From assembly GCA_016181005.1 (NCBI GenBank), contig JACPAE010000002.1, positions 1 to 64,000 on the forward strand: a stretch of DNA of 64,000 nt, in the 5' to 3' direction. The position numbers and the translations under genes are program-made. The notes under the pieces were generated by a model, which was not told the DNA's origin, made no database searches, and saw nothing but the letters and a program-made list of their open reading frames with translations. This document shows, one piece after another, positions 9,504 to 18,808 of the stretch. This stretch comes from Candidatus Aenigmatarchaeota archaeon (lineage in GTDB: Archaea > Aenigmatarchaeota > Aenigmatarchaeia > CG10238-14 > SCSR01). The first letter of the stretch is position 1, and each line of letters starts with the position of its first letter.

Positions 9504-9980
9504 CTACAGAACTTCCAAGTGGTCGGCTGCATTCTGCAAAGAGGCTGAAAAGCCCGATTCCGCGCCTATGACGACAACCCTCTTCCCGTATTCCTTGGCC
9601 TTTTGCATCACAGGCAGAAAGTCTGCGTCCCTGGTCACGATAACAACAGCGTCTATATCCTTCGTAATTATTGCCTCCATCGCAGCCACGGTCATTGACA
9701 CGTCGACGTCCGCAGAAGTGTTGTCAGAGCTCTTCTCCCCAAGAACCATTATGCACTCAAACCCTTCGTTAATGACAGCCTCTATCAGCTTCTCCGGCGC
9801 ATACTGGTTGATAAAGACTTTTGCGATGGTGACCCGGCCGAACTTTTGCGCAATCCTCCTTACCTCGCCCAGGTCTATCATGAACTCCTTCCTGAGCATG
9901 TTGGGCCCGTCTACGAAAATGCCTATGTTGTAGTTATAGTCTCCTCTTCCCTGCCTTCTTTGATACAAAATTATCACCAA
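9504..9980 (-). CDS. NYN domain (LabA/DUF88-like, PIN-fold) protein
   Basis: IGIFVDGPNMLRKE...DVDVSMTVAAMEAI...VIVTRDADFLPVMQKAKEYGKRVVVIG. Confidence 0.9.
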   Translation of the reverse strand: MVIILYQRRQGRGDYNYNIGIFVDGPNMLRKEFMIDLGEVRRIAQKFGRVTIAKVFINQYAPEKLIEAVINEGFECIMVLGEKSSDNTSADVDVSMTVAAMEAIITKDIDAVVIVTRDADFLPVMQKAKEYGKRVVVIGAESGFSASLQNAADHLEVL

Positions 9981-10693
9981 CTGAATTCGGTGCTCTTTAC
10001 GGCTGTTGCCGTCCCTGTAAGTGTCAGAACACCATCTTTTAATTCGGCGTCTGCATTTAAATTGCTTATGTCCAGGGGAGTTTTGCTCAGATAGGATACT
10101 CCCTTAAGCTCGCCGCCCGAGAACTTGGATATGCTGCCTGACGGCGCCACAGTTGAAATCTTGCTCTTGATCAAACCAGTTGCATGAAATCCTGTCGGTA
10201 TTACTTCTGCCTCAATGCTGACAGCATTCCCTGCTGTGTATGTGTACGCGTCAATCTTGACCGAGGGGGCCTGCCCTGACACAACTATGCTCCCGAAAGG
10301 CGTGTACTCGAACTTTCCGGTGTACCCGCTTGCCTGAATGCTGCATCTTGTGTTGTCCTTCGCGACGGTTAGACTGCCTATCTTTAGAGAATTGCAGATG
10401 CCCGACACTGTTATGTCCGAGCCTGCCAAATCAAAGCTATTGCCATAAAGAACTGTCGAATCGGTTGACAGCACGATATTGAATGGCTCGCCTCCAATTC
10501 CGCCTACGCTGGAGAACCTGCCTATGACGCTGCTCACAACGTTGTCGCCTCTGTTGCCATAGGCTAGCAGACCAACTATTCCTACAATCAATGCGAGTGC
10601 CAGGAACATCTTGAAGTGGCTGCGCTTGCCTCCGTCCTCTGCCATAATTATCGATAAAACTATTTCGGATTGTATAAATAAATAATAGAGCAT
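9974..10693 (-). CDS. hypothetical membrane-anchored protein
   Basis: 239-aa ORF; TM segment MFLALALIVGIVGLLAYG followed by an extracellular-like domain. Confidence 0.7.
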   Translation of the reverse strand: MLYYLFIQSEIVLSIIMAEDGGKRSHFKMFLALALIVGIVGLLAYGNRGDNVVSSVIGRFSSVGGIGGEPFNIVLSTDSTVLYGNSFDLAGSDITVSGICNSLKIGSLTVAKDNTRCSIQASGYTGKFEYTPFGSIVVSGQAPSVKIDAYTYTAGNAVSIEAEVIPTGFHATGLIKSKISTVAPSGSISKFSGGELKGVSYLSKTPLDISNLNADAELKDGVLTLTGTATAVKSTEFSW

Positions 10694-10702
10694 GAATTGC
10701 TT

Positions 10703-10984
10703 CTATTCGGCTCCGATTCTTTTGGATATTTCAAGAAGTTGATGAACATCATACTTTTCAAGAGGCATTTCATCGGGTGTTGTTTCTATCGTTACCGACT
10801 GTCTAGGACTAACTGGGTGGACCGTGTATAACCTGCCGTCCTGAATATAAAAATAGGCATCGCTTGACGTTATAATATCTAAATTAGTAACTCCTTCTCT
10901 CAGAACGTACGCTATCCTTCCCCTTATGTTTCCTGCCAGTTCCAATCGCGCTTCTTCCAATCTTTGGTTATATTGCTGAACCAT
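10703..10984 (-). CDS. hypothetical protein
   Basis: 93-aa ORF. Confidence 0.5.
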   Translation of the reverse strand: MVQQYNQRLEEARLELAGNIRGRIAYVLREGVTNLDIITSSDAYFYIQDGRLYTVHPVSPRQSVTIETTPDEMPLEKYDVHQLLEISKRIGAE

Positions 10985-11239
10985 TAGTAATTACTTGCCA
11001 GTTAAACATTTAAGTATGAAGAGCGGCGCTTTGGTTGGACATATGCAATATTATTTAGGAAGAATTCTAATTTCATATTGTCGTAAACGATTGCTAACGA
11101 CATAAATTCTAGTCCGAGAATGAGTATAGTCTCTAGTATCTAAAGTTATTTAAATGTTGACTTGCCATAGGAATTTAGGTATGAGCCCCAGTATCCTTAA
11201 GTGGGATGCTGGATGTCACTTATTTCTTTCTAATTAGGT

Positions 11240-11383
11240 ATGGATATTATGGAGAAAGCACTTGTTTTTATTGACGATGGTTATTTATCGAAAATTTCAA
11301 TGTCAAACCATATACTGAAAGCGTGTGATAGGCATTTCTTATTGAAGAAAAGCCATTTTGATAAAAGTTTGTTTAAAGGCTAG
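11240..11383 (+). pseudogene. truncated NYN-domain-like N-terminus (47 aa)
   Basis: MDIMEKALVFIDDGYLSKISMSNHILKACDRH... resembles NYN N-termini (xxxFIDxGYL), then stops. Confidence 0.4.
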
Positions 11384-11431
11384 AATTTTAGCAACGACTT
11401 AAGGCGATAAAAGTCAAAACTCGAATAAATC

Positions 11432-11506
11432 ATGAATGTACTACAATACCTACTTGGTCATAGCCATGTCATGTTGGAAAATCAATATAAGCAAAAGAGT
11501 TTAAAA
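11432..11506 (+). mobile_element. remnant of tyrosine recombinase C-terminus
   Basis: MNVLQYLLGHSHVMLENQYKQ resembles the xLQxLLGHSxxxxTxxY integrase C-terminal motif; in frame with but upstream of the DUF1512 start. Confidence 0.45.
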
Positions 11507-11536
11507 ATAGTATTCTGCAAATTATATTGTGGTAAA

Positions 11537-12727
11537 ATGGCGATATTCAACGACTTTGGTACAATAGCGAACATAATCTGGATAGTGCTGTTCGTCGCAA
11601 TGATTTTTCTATATCCGAAGATGATGATAACCCAGATGCTGTGGAAGCTCGACCAGACCCTGTCCATGCTGGACGGCTATACAAAGAAGGCCAAGGGCAT
11701 AACTACCAGGAAGATTTCGAAGAGTCCGTCCAAGGAGCTGAGCGAGAAGATAGAAAACTTTCTGGAGTTTTTCGCCATACAGCCTGTCAACTTGGATCCC
11801 TACGGCATCGTCAAGAAGATCGAGCATATAGAGGTCCTGTCGGAAAAGAGGTTCAAGCACTTTGTCAAGAGGGTCGCGCCGAAAATGAGCGAGGAAGAGC
11901 AGGCGAACACGATGATGACACTTGCAGGCACGATGTCGCTGAACCAGATATCAAAGATTGTGAAGCACTTCATAGAGCTGATAAAGAAGACTAAGAGCTG
12001 GCAGCTTGGGCTTATACTTCAGATGCAGTTGCCGCTGATTGAGAGGATATCGAAGGCTTTGCTAAGGGGAACAGAGGCCTTTGCGAACGGCTGGCCTGTT
12101 GGAGATTCTGTAGGCGGCATGGTCGTCGCAAAGATGGCGGGCAAATCGGAGATGAAACCGATTGAGGAGGACACTGTTATGGCCAGGAAGAGGATAAAGG
12201 GCAAAAGTGTGATTTTGATCAAGGCGGGCGGGCCGGGCGGCAGGTTGGGAAGGCTCGGGAAAGCTGTTGAAAAGATGTCTAAAAGGCAGAAAGTGGCCAA
12301 GATAATAACTGTGGACGCTGCCGCAAAGCTGGAGGGGGAGAAGACCGGGAGTGTGGCTGAAGGTGTTGGCGTCGCCATCGGGGGCCTTGGCGTCGACAGG
12401 GCGTACATCGAGAGCCTTGCTGTGAGCAAGGACATACCGTTGGACACTTTTGTGATAAAGATGAGCCAGGAGGAGGCGATAATGCCCATGCACCTGGACG
12501 TGCTGAAAAGCTCTGGCAAGGTCGTGAGCATGGTCGAGGACAACATCGCAGAAACAAGGGAAAGGGGTGTAATAATTGTTGTCGGGGTTGGCAACACATG
12601 TGGTATTGGTAATGATGCCAAGTCTGTGGAATCTGCTGACAGGACCATTAGAAAAGCGGCGCAGATTATGAAAAGGAGGGACGAAGAGGAAAAGCCTAAG
12701 AAAAGATGGTGGGATTTCGGATTCTAA
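11537..12727 (+). CDS. DUF1512 domain-containing archaeal protein
   Basis: MAIFNDFGTIANIIWIVLFVAMIFLYPKMMITQMLWKLDQTL...GVIIVVGVGNTCGIGNDAKSVESADRTIRKAAQIM; the ORF track start at 11432 is probably too far upstream. Confidence 0.85.
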   Translation: MAIFNDFGTIANIIWIVLFVAMIFLYPKMMITQMLWKLDQTLSMLDGYTKKAKGITTRKISKSPSKELSEKIENFLEFFAIQPVNLDPYGIVKKIEHIEVLSEKRFKHFVKRVAPKMSEEEQANTMMTLAGTMSLNQISKIVKHFIELIKKTKSWQLGLILQMQLPLIERISKALLRGTEAFANGWPVGDSVGGMVVAKMAGKSEMKPIEEDTVMARKRIKGKSVILIKAGGPGGRLGRLGKAVEKMSKRQKVAKIITVDAAAKLEGEKTGSVAEGVGVAIGGLGVDRAYIESLAVSKDIPLDTFVIKMSQEEAIMPMHLDVLKSSGKVVSMVEDNIAETRERGVIIVVGVGNTCGIGNDAKSVESADRTIRKAAQIMKRRDEEEKPKKRWWDFGF

Positions 12728-12775
12728 GCTTAATTTTATCAAAAGTAAAAAACTGGGTCGTTCGACCCCTGCAAT

Positions 12776-12946
12776 TTAGACGTCGCACGCACGGCAGGTC
12801 TTTCTTCCGTTTTCCTTGGCCCTGCGCATAGCATTCTTGACTTTGTTGTCCATTGCAGCATCAAGAGCCTTGAAAAAGTCGCCGCCAGCCCGCATGCCCT
12901 TCATTCTTGACCTAACAGAAGATTTTACCACTAACGATGATGCCAT
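12776..12946 (-). CDS. small histone-fold-like/DUF1931-like protein (56 aa)
   Basis: MASSLVVKSSVRSRMKGMRAGGDFFKALDAAMDNKVKNAMRRAKENGRKTCRACDV, with RBS GGAGGTGC upstream. Confidence 0.65.
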   Translation of the reverse strand: MASSLVVKSSVRSRMKGMRAGGDFFKALDAAMDNKVKNAMRRAKENGRKTCRACDV

Positions 12947-12995
12947 TGTTGCACCTCCAATAGGATTATTTGTACGGCGTTATTTAAATGCTGAT

Positions 12996-13349
12996 TTACT
13001 TGCTATCATACTTCTTTAGTAGCGCGTCTACCTTTCTAAGCATTTGTTGTTTTTTAACTGGATTAAGCCTACTGAAAATACTTTTCAGCCTTGAAGAGTA
13101 AGATTCTAATTGTGCGTCGTCGTCGACATCTGTTAAAAGAAAATCTAGTCTCGGGTCTTGACCTAAACAATAATATATTCCCAAACCAGCACTAACAGGC
13201 ATACGAGCTCTATTTAGATATTTATTGAGAGTTTCTCGTCTGACGCCCAAATATGGGGCTAGACCTCCCTGACGCAATCGTTTTTCCTCAATCACACCTT
13301 TTATTGCCTGTGCTTCTTCCGGCGCTAATGTATAATAGCCTTTTGTCAT
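12996..13349 (-). CDS. helix-turn-helix transcriptional regulator
   Basis: RQGGLAPYLGVRRETLNKYLNRARMP, HTH-like. Confidence 0.65.
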   Translation of the reverse strand: MTKGYYTLAPEEAQAIKGVIEEKRLRQGGLAPYLGVRRETLNKYLNRARMPVSAGLGIYYCLGQDPRLDFLLTDVDDDAQLESYSSRLKSIFSRLNPVKKQQMLRKVDALLKKYDSK

Positions 13350-13462
13350 GTAAATGACATTTCTAGGAAAATTTATAAAGGTTTCGTTGAATCAAGTTTC
13401 GTTGAAAAAATACGAAAGATGAATGACTTTTCAATAGAAATTAAATGTTGTTTTGACAGCGC

Positions 13463-14287
13463 TTATGGTGTTTCGGTGCATACGCCTTGCAGAGTTTGTA
13501 CAATATCCGAAGAATTAATTAACAACGAAAAGCCCAAGTCGTTTGGAGGAGTTATTTGAGGTTCGTTAGAAGATGGTTTATGAACATCACCAGATCTTAC
13601 TCCCCAAAGAACACCTATCAAGTTATTTTCTTCATCAAAAGCAGGAGAACCGCTCATTCCTCTCCTTGCAATATCATTTTCAGAAACCGGATAAGCCCGT
13701 CGAACATATCCATCACCGACAAAAGAAACACGCGATAATTTATGTGAAAGTGTCATTCTACTATAACTTGATGCGCCATCAGGGCTTAATGTCTTGATCG
13801 TTACATCGCCGTTGAATGACTGTAAAGAAGCTATAGATAAAGTCGGGATAGCTGTGCTGTTAAACCTCCTATTTTCCGGCGTATATTTCATTACTGCTAT
13901 GTCTCTATCAGGATCCTTTCCAATTACATCCGCTTGATAAGTATTTCTTCCGTCTGAAACATGGGGCGATACCATGCCATCTGGAACATGATTAGCTGTC
14001 AATACGAAACCATCGGCAAGAGTATAACCAACTGCGAACTTGGCTGGATTGGCCGAGTCGTAAATTCTGACTATTCTGTCATCACTAATATCATATTTCA
14101 CATCGGATCTAATGCGTTGCTCACGCTTATCTTTTCTGTATTCGCATCTTTTACCATCGTCCGAAGCGTAAAAATTGTAAGTTTCTACTGGTGCAGTAGG
14201 TGCGAACAAGGATAATGATAACGTCAAAAAGAGACCTGTCTCAGCTATTATACCCGCCCATGTTATCCCCCTCAACCAACGACGCAT
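13463..14287 (-). CDS. trypsin-like serine protease, N-terminal TM anchor
   Basis: Catalytic triad context FVLTANHV...DRDIAVMKY...RGMSGSPAFDEENNLIGVLWG. Confidence 0.82.
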   Translation of the reverse strand: MRRWLRGITWAGIIAETGLFLTLSLSLFAPTAPVETYNFYASDDGKRCEYRKDKREQRIRSDVKYDISDDRIVRIYDSANPAKFAVGYTLADGFVLTANHVPDGMVSPHVSDGRNTYQADVIGKDPDRDIAVMKYTPENRRFNSTAIPTLSIASLQSFNGDVTIKTLSPDGASSYSRMTLSHKLSRVSFVGDGYVRRAYPVSENDIARRGMSGSPAFDEENNLIGVLWGVRSGDVHKPSSNEPQITPPNDLGFSLLINSSDIVQTLQGVCTETP

Positions 14288-14360
14288 TAAATCACAATAT
14301 AAATTACACTGTTTACTGATAACTATTTAAAAATAAGTGATAAAATAAAGGCTAGTAAAA

Positions 14361-15553
14361 ATGCAAGGTGGAAACTTCCTATTCACATCAGAATCGGTAA
14401 CTGAAGGTCACCCGGATAAAACATACTAGCTATTTGTTAGTTTGTGTCCAAAATTTGTGACCAGATCTCCGACGCTATACTAGACGAATTAATCAAGCAG
14501 GATCCTAACTCTAGGGTGGCTGTAGAAACATTGACTACCACAGGCCTGATAATGGTTGCCGGCGAGGTTACGACAAAGGGCTATGTGGACGTCCAGGGTG
14601 TTGCAAGAGATGTCCTCAAGAGAATTGGCTACGACAAGCCTGAATACGGCTTTAATTATGATGACTGTTCTATTCTTGTCTCGCTGCACGAGCAGAGTCC
14701 TGACATCTCGCAGGGAGTGACTGAAGGTCAGGGTGACGACAAGGAGCAGGGTGCGGGTGATCAAGGATTAATGTTCGGTTATGCCACAAACGAAACACCA
14801 GAACTGATGCCGATGCCAATAGTAATTGCTCACAAATTGGTAAGGAAATTGTCCGAAGTGAGAAAGTCAGACGAGCTCAAATGGCTTAGGCCGGATGGAA
14901 AATCGCAAGTGACAGTTGAATACGAGAACGGCAAGCCGAAGAGAACTCACACTATTGTTGTCTCAGCGCATCATGCTGACATTCCAATGGAGCAGGTGAG
15001 GAAGGAAATTAAGGAGAGAGTTGTTATACCGGTTTGCAAGGAGTGGATGGATGACAAGACTATAGTTCACATCAATCCTACTGGAAGATTTGTAAAAGGC
15101 GGTCCTCCGGCAGATACAGGGCTGACAGGAAGAAAAATTATAGTTGACACTTATGGCGGCTGGGGGCGACATGGAGGAGGATGTTTCTCCGGCAAGGATC
15201 CTTCGAAGGTCGACAGGTCCGCAACTTACATGGCCCGTTATGTAGCGAAAAACATTGTGGCCGCAGGTCTTGCTGAGAGATGTGAAGTTCAGATTGCATA
15301 CGCAATTGGCTTATCAAAGCCGGTTTCCGTTTATGTCAACAGCTTCGGGACAGGAAAAGTTCCTGATCAGAAGATCGAGGAGATTGTAAAGCAGACATTC
15401 GACATGAGGCCCAAAGCCATTACTGAATATCTGCAGCTGAAGAGACCCATTTATGAAAAGACTGCGGCATACGGGCATTTTGGAAGAAGCGAGTCGGAGT
15501 TCACATGGGAGAGGACGGACAAGGCTGAAGAATTAAGGAGTTATTTGAAATGA
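14361..15553 (+). CDS. metK: S-adenosylmethionine synthetase (bacterial-type MetK), interrupted by a 32-nt BHB-like intron; join(14361..14419,14452..15553)
   Basis: Exon 1 [20 protein letters not shown], exon 2 [13 protein letters not shown]...; removal of 14420-14451 gives an uninterrupted 386-aa protein with [13 protein letters not shown]. Confidence 0.93.
14420..14451 (+). other. predicted BHB (tRNA-endonuclease type) intron in metK pre-mRNA
   Basis: Bulge AAA (14418-14420), helix GGAT(14414-14417)/GTCC(14446-14449), bulge AAA (14450-14452), inner helix ACA/TGT + ACTA/TAGT, outer GGTCAC/GTGACC. Confidence 0.85.
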
Positions 15554-16036
15554 TCCTCCAACATAACCCATTCTATAATTTCTTCTTTCCCAAGCGTCGA
15601 CGAACGTTTTAACGTCTAATTTTACATCTGGACCTTTTTCTGTGTCGTGTACAATGACATAGTTTTCGTTGATATCAATGACTATAATTGTGTGGTTTCT
15701 GTGTTCAATGTCGCCTAGTTTCCTCGAATCTATGCTGACTATTACCGGAATTCCATTTTCAATGAGGTTCTTTAGCTTGCTTAGAGTCTGGTCTTTAAGG
15801 TATACAAAATCTAGGCCTATTTCCCTAAGACCAATAACAATATATGACCAACTAGTCCCACCACGAATAGTAGTTTTGAACAGTTTTCTCAATGCTTTTT
15901 CTTCCATTTTGAAATTGTGAAACTCTGACAACATTTTTATGCATGCTGGAAGGCAACTGAACCAGAACTCCTGTCTATGATAAGGAACTTTAATCATCAG
16001 TATCAATAGGAGCACACGCATTTCTAATTTTTTCAA
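15533..16036 (-). CDS. C39-like (papain-fold) cysteine peptidase
   Basis: [20 protein letters not shown]...GIPVIVSID...[20 protein letters not shown]. Confidence 0.8.
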   Translation of the reverse strand: MKKLEMRVLLLILMIKVPYHRQEFWFSCLPACIKMLSEFHNFKMEEKALRKLFKTTIRGGTSWSYIVIGLREIGLDFVYLKDQTLSKLKNLIENGIPVIVSIDSRKLGDIEHRNHTIIVIDINENYVIVHDTEKGPDVKLDVKTFVDAWERRNYRMGYVGGSFQITP

Positions 16037-16304
16037 CAGAATCTGACAGGTCTTCTATAATTTGCATATTGGATGGATCAATATAGATATGCCCCAAAGT
16101 CTGGTTCTTGTATTCGCTCTTAACAGGATATTTAAACAGCTTTTTACTCCTCCATATTTCTACTGCTGGAACACCTGCATAGGTCATGTCTCCCACGTTG
16201 TCCAAAAGAAAATTATCTACCTCTTTTCCCCCCTCGTCAATCTTTCTCATATTTTCTGTATCGTTCATCTCTTCCTTTGATAACTGGACTGATAGCTTCG
16301 GCAT
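15990..16304 (-). CDS. hypothetical protein overlapping the C39-like peptidase gene
   Basis: 104-aa ORF, 3' end overlaps the next gene (15990-16036). Confidence 0.6.
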   Translation of the reverse strand: MPKLSVQLSKEEMNDTENMRKIDEGGKEVDNFLLDNVGDMTYAGVPAVEIWRSKKLFKYPVKSEYKNQTLGHIYIDPSNMQIIEDLSDSVEKIRNACAPIDTDD

Positions 16305-16545
16305 AATAGAAATTAGGTTTGGTGCAATAAATAGAAATGTTTGACGAACTGAGAAGGCTGGTATTAAGATAATTGGCTGAAATGAAATTATTCTATAACT
16401 CCTAAAATTTGATTTTTTGCCTTATAATCAATATTTTTGGTATCTGGGCATTCTACGCCTGATATGAACAATATATCTCACAAACTACAATTGGCTTTTT
16501 AGAGGAACTTATAAAATGCGTTTACCAAAACATTAAAAGATTGGT

Positions 16546-17268
16546 TTGCTATCTTATTTTTCCGCAGCATTACAGAACATTGTAAGACTGCCCTATGAGA
16601 AAGCTTCCGAAGATGGGGTCAAATATCTAGCTGTAATCGGTCCTGTTGGCGCCGGTAAAACTTATGTATCGCGGCATTTGTGCGATGAAGCCGAAAAAAT
16701 GCATATACCTGCATCATACCTGGGGTTTGACAGTTATTTGAGGCTTTCAAGCTCGGAAAGAAAAAGGATGTTGCAGGAAGCCGATGCATCGCAGAATCCT
16801 GAATTAGTCGCATTAGCAACAAACCAGTTGGAGTGGTATGACTTTGTTGCATTAAACAGAGATTTATCACAACTGAAGGAAGGTTCGCATATACATAGAC
16901 AGAGTGTGTATTCAAAGGAGACTGGAGAACTTGATGCAGTTTTGGATGTGTCCACCCAAGACCTTTTGGCTAGGAGTAACGGGACCGCACCTTTGCTTGT
17001 GATAGACGGCACTTATTTGTTGCACGACGGCTTACGAAATCTATTTGATGCAGTTGTTTTTCTATATGCGAACGATGAAGTCAGACTCGAAAGGTTGAGG
17101 AGGAGAGACTCTCATCGTAGAACACCCAAGGAAATTAAAAGACAGTTCATCATAGCATATGAAAGCCAGATGCCGTATTTCAGGCTCTATTGTGAAAGTG
17201 TGGACGCGGTTGCACTAAACAATGAAAGATTCGAATTAATTAGTGCCAATGTAAAAGATTTGTTATGA
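16546..17268 (+). CDS. P-loop kinase (uridine kinase/zeta-toxin-like)
   Basis: LAVIGPVGAGKTYVSRHL...VVFLYANDEVRLERLRRRDSHRR. Confidence 0.75.
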   Translation: MLSYFSAALQNIVRLPYEKASEDGVKYLAVIGPVGAGKTYVSRHLCDEAEKMHIPASYLGFDSYLRLSSSERKRMLQEADASQNPELVALATNQLEWYDFVALNRDLSQLKEGSHIHRQSVYSKETGELDAVLDVSTQDLLARSNGTAPLLVIDGTYLLHDGLRNLFDAVVFLYANDEVRLERLRRRDSHRRTPKEIKRQFIIAYESQMPYFRLYCESVDAVALNNERFELISANVKDLL

Positions 17269-17945
17269 AAGCTCTGATTTTTGATATAGACGGCGTAGTT
17301 CTTAATAGCCCTCATGAAACAACGTTCGGGAAGGCGCTGAAAAAGATGGGTATTGAGGGATTCACGCCGGAAATATACCACATGGTAGCTTCTGGGCGGC
17401 CTAGAATGAAAGGCGCTGAAAACATTTTGAAAGAATTGAAGATATTTAAGAAAGTAAAAGATTTGAAGGAGAGACAGGCTCTAGTGAAAAAACTTTATGA
17501 CCTGAAACAGGAATTTATGGACGAGTGTATCGAGAAAGGGCAATTCACTGTATTTGATTCGGCGGTAAAGATTATTAAAGAAGCGAAAAGAAAGGGGATT
17601 CTGATAATTGCTGCATCGTCATCCAAGAACGCCAAAAAAATGCTAATTAAGGCTGGCATATACAAATTGTTTGACTATGATATTCTAGGTGCGGACTTGG
17701 AGCATGGAAAGCCAGCTCCGGATATATTTCTGCTTGCAGCTAAAGCAGCCAATCTAAAGCCGAAAGACTGCATAGTCTTTGAGGATGCACCAGCGGGTGT
17801 CGAAGCTGCAAAAGCTGCCGGAATGTTTTGCATTGGTGTGGCATCTCACGGGCATAGGGAATGGTTGAAAGGCGCCGACGCAGTTGTGGACGACCTGTCG
17901 GAAGTGAGCTTGAATAGTTTGGTGGAAATGCATGGCAAGGTATAG
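17265..17945 (+). CDS. HAD-superfamily hydrolase (beta-phosphoglucomutase-like)
   Basis: LIFDIDGVVLNSP...IIAASSSKNAKKML...KPAPDIFLLAAKAANLKPKDCIVFEDAPAGVEAAKAAGM. Confidence 0.92.
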   Translation: MKALIFDIDGVVLNSPHETTFGKALKKMGIEGFTPEIYHMVASGRPRMKGAENILKELKIFKKVKDLKERQALVKKLYDLKQEFMDECIEKGQFTVFDSAVKIIKEAKRKGILIIAASSSKNAKKMLIKAGIYKLFDYDILGADLEHGKPAPDIFLLAAKAANLKPKDCIVFEDAPAGVEAAKAAGMFCIGVASHGHREWLKGADAVVDDLSEVSLNSLVEMHGKV

Positions 17946-18759
17946 ACAATTTACGCAAAGGTATGGAATAACTCAAACAGATTTATTGGCGGGGCTGAAG
18001 CAGGCGGCCTTAGCAGGAGGGAATATAATAACAAACGCAAATTACGAGAACCTAGGCTATTCTAGAAAGACTGACGGCGAACCTACAACAGATGTTGACG
18101 CGGCATCAGAAAGAGCTATAGTAGATATTTTGCGGTTGCATCTGCCTCGGATTTCCATCTATTCCGAAGAAAACGACTATGAGCAATATGGCAGACTATG
18201 GGCGCTGGTAGACCCATTAGATGGTACTAAGAACTTGGTTGGCGGCACAAATATCGACCGGGTGTCTGTGAGTATAATTGTGTTCTATCGTGACGATAAG
18301 ATAGCAGCGGTTGTTTACGCTCCATTTAAGAAAAAAATGTATTACGCACTGCGTGGAGAAGGTTCCTGGCTTGATGGTAGTATGGTAAGTGTTAGTGAAG
18401 GGAATGATTTAGTCGGTGGGAGAATAAATTTCAATTCCCCACGAGATAGAAATGACGCACTGCTTACAGAGCAGATAAGAGGAGTGTTACCTACAAATCC
18501 TGACCGAGGATCACCATCTTTGGATATAGCTGAAGTTGGGAGTGGGGAAGTAGACGCATTCTTCAAAGTTTCTTATAAACCGCATGATGTGGGGGCTGCG
18601 CTAATTGTTGAAGAAGCTGGTGGTATTGTAACTGACACGCGCGGTAATCCGTTAACATTCTCGAAAGACACTACAAGAGTTAGAAATCCTTATGGTATTT
18701 TAGCGTGCAACCGTCATTTACACGGCCCACTAGTGGAAATTATGAAAATGTTTAGATAG
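17932..18759 (+). CDS. inositol monophosphatase family protein
   Basis: YSEEND...ALVDPLDGTKNLVGG...HDVGAALIVEEAGGIVTDTRGNPL. Confidence 0.92.
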   Translation: MARYRQFTQRYGITQTDLLAGLKQAALAGGNIITNANYENLGYSRKTDGEPTTDVDAASERAIVDILRLHLPRISIYSEENDYEQYGRLWALVDPLDGTKNLVGGTNIDRVSVSIIVFYRDDKIAAVVYAPFKKKMYYALRGEGSWLDGSMVSVSEGNDLVGGRINFNSPRDRNDALLTEQIRGVLPTNPDRGSPSLDIAEVGSGEVDAFFKVSYKPHDVGAALIVEEAGGIVTDTRGNPLTFSKDTTRVRNPYGILACNRHLHGPLVEIMKMFR

Positions 18760-18808
18760 CAAGCGTTAGAATTTAAGCATTACCATTTAATTATAAGTAG
18801 GTCATTGG

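Noticed and set aside
12019-12742. Long minus-strand ORFs opposite DUF1512 (12019-12648, 12062-12742, 12279-12599)
   Set aside because: Shadow ORFs antisense to a well-supported coding gene, low-complexity composition.
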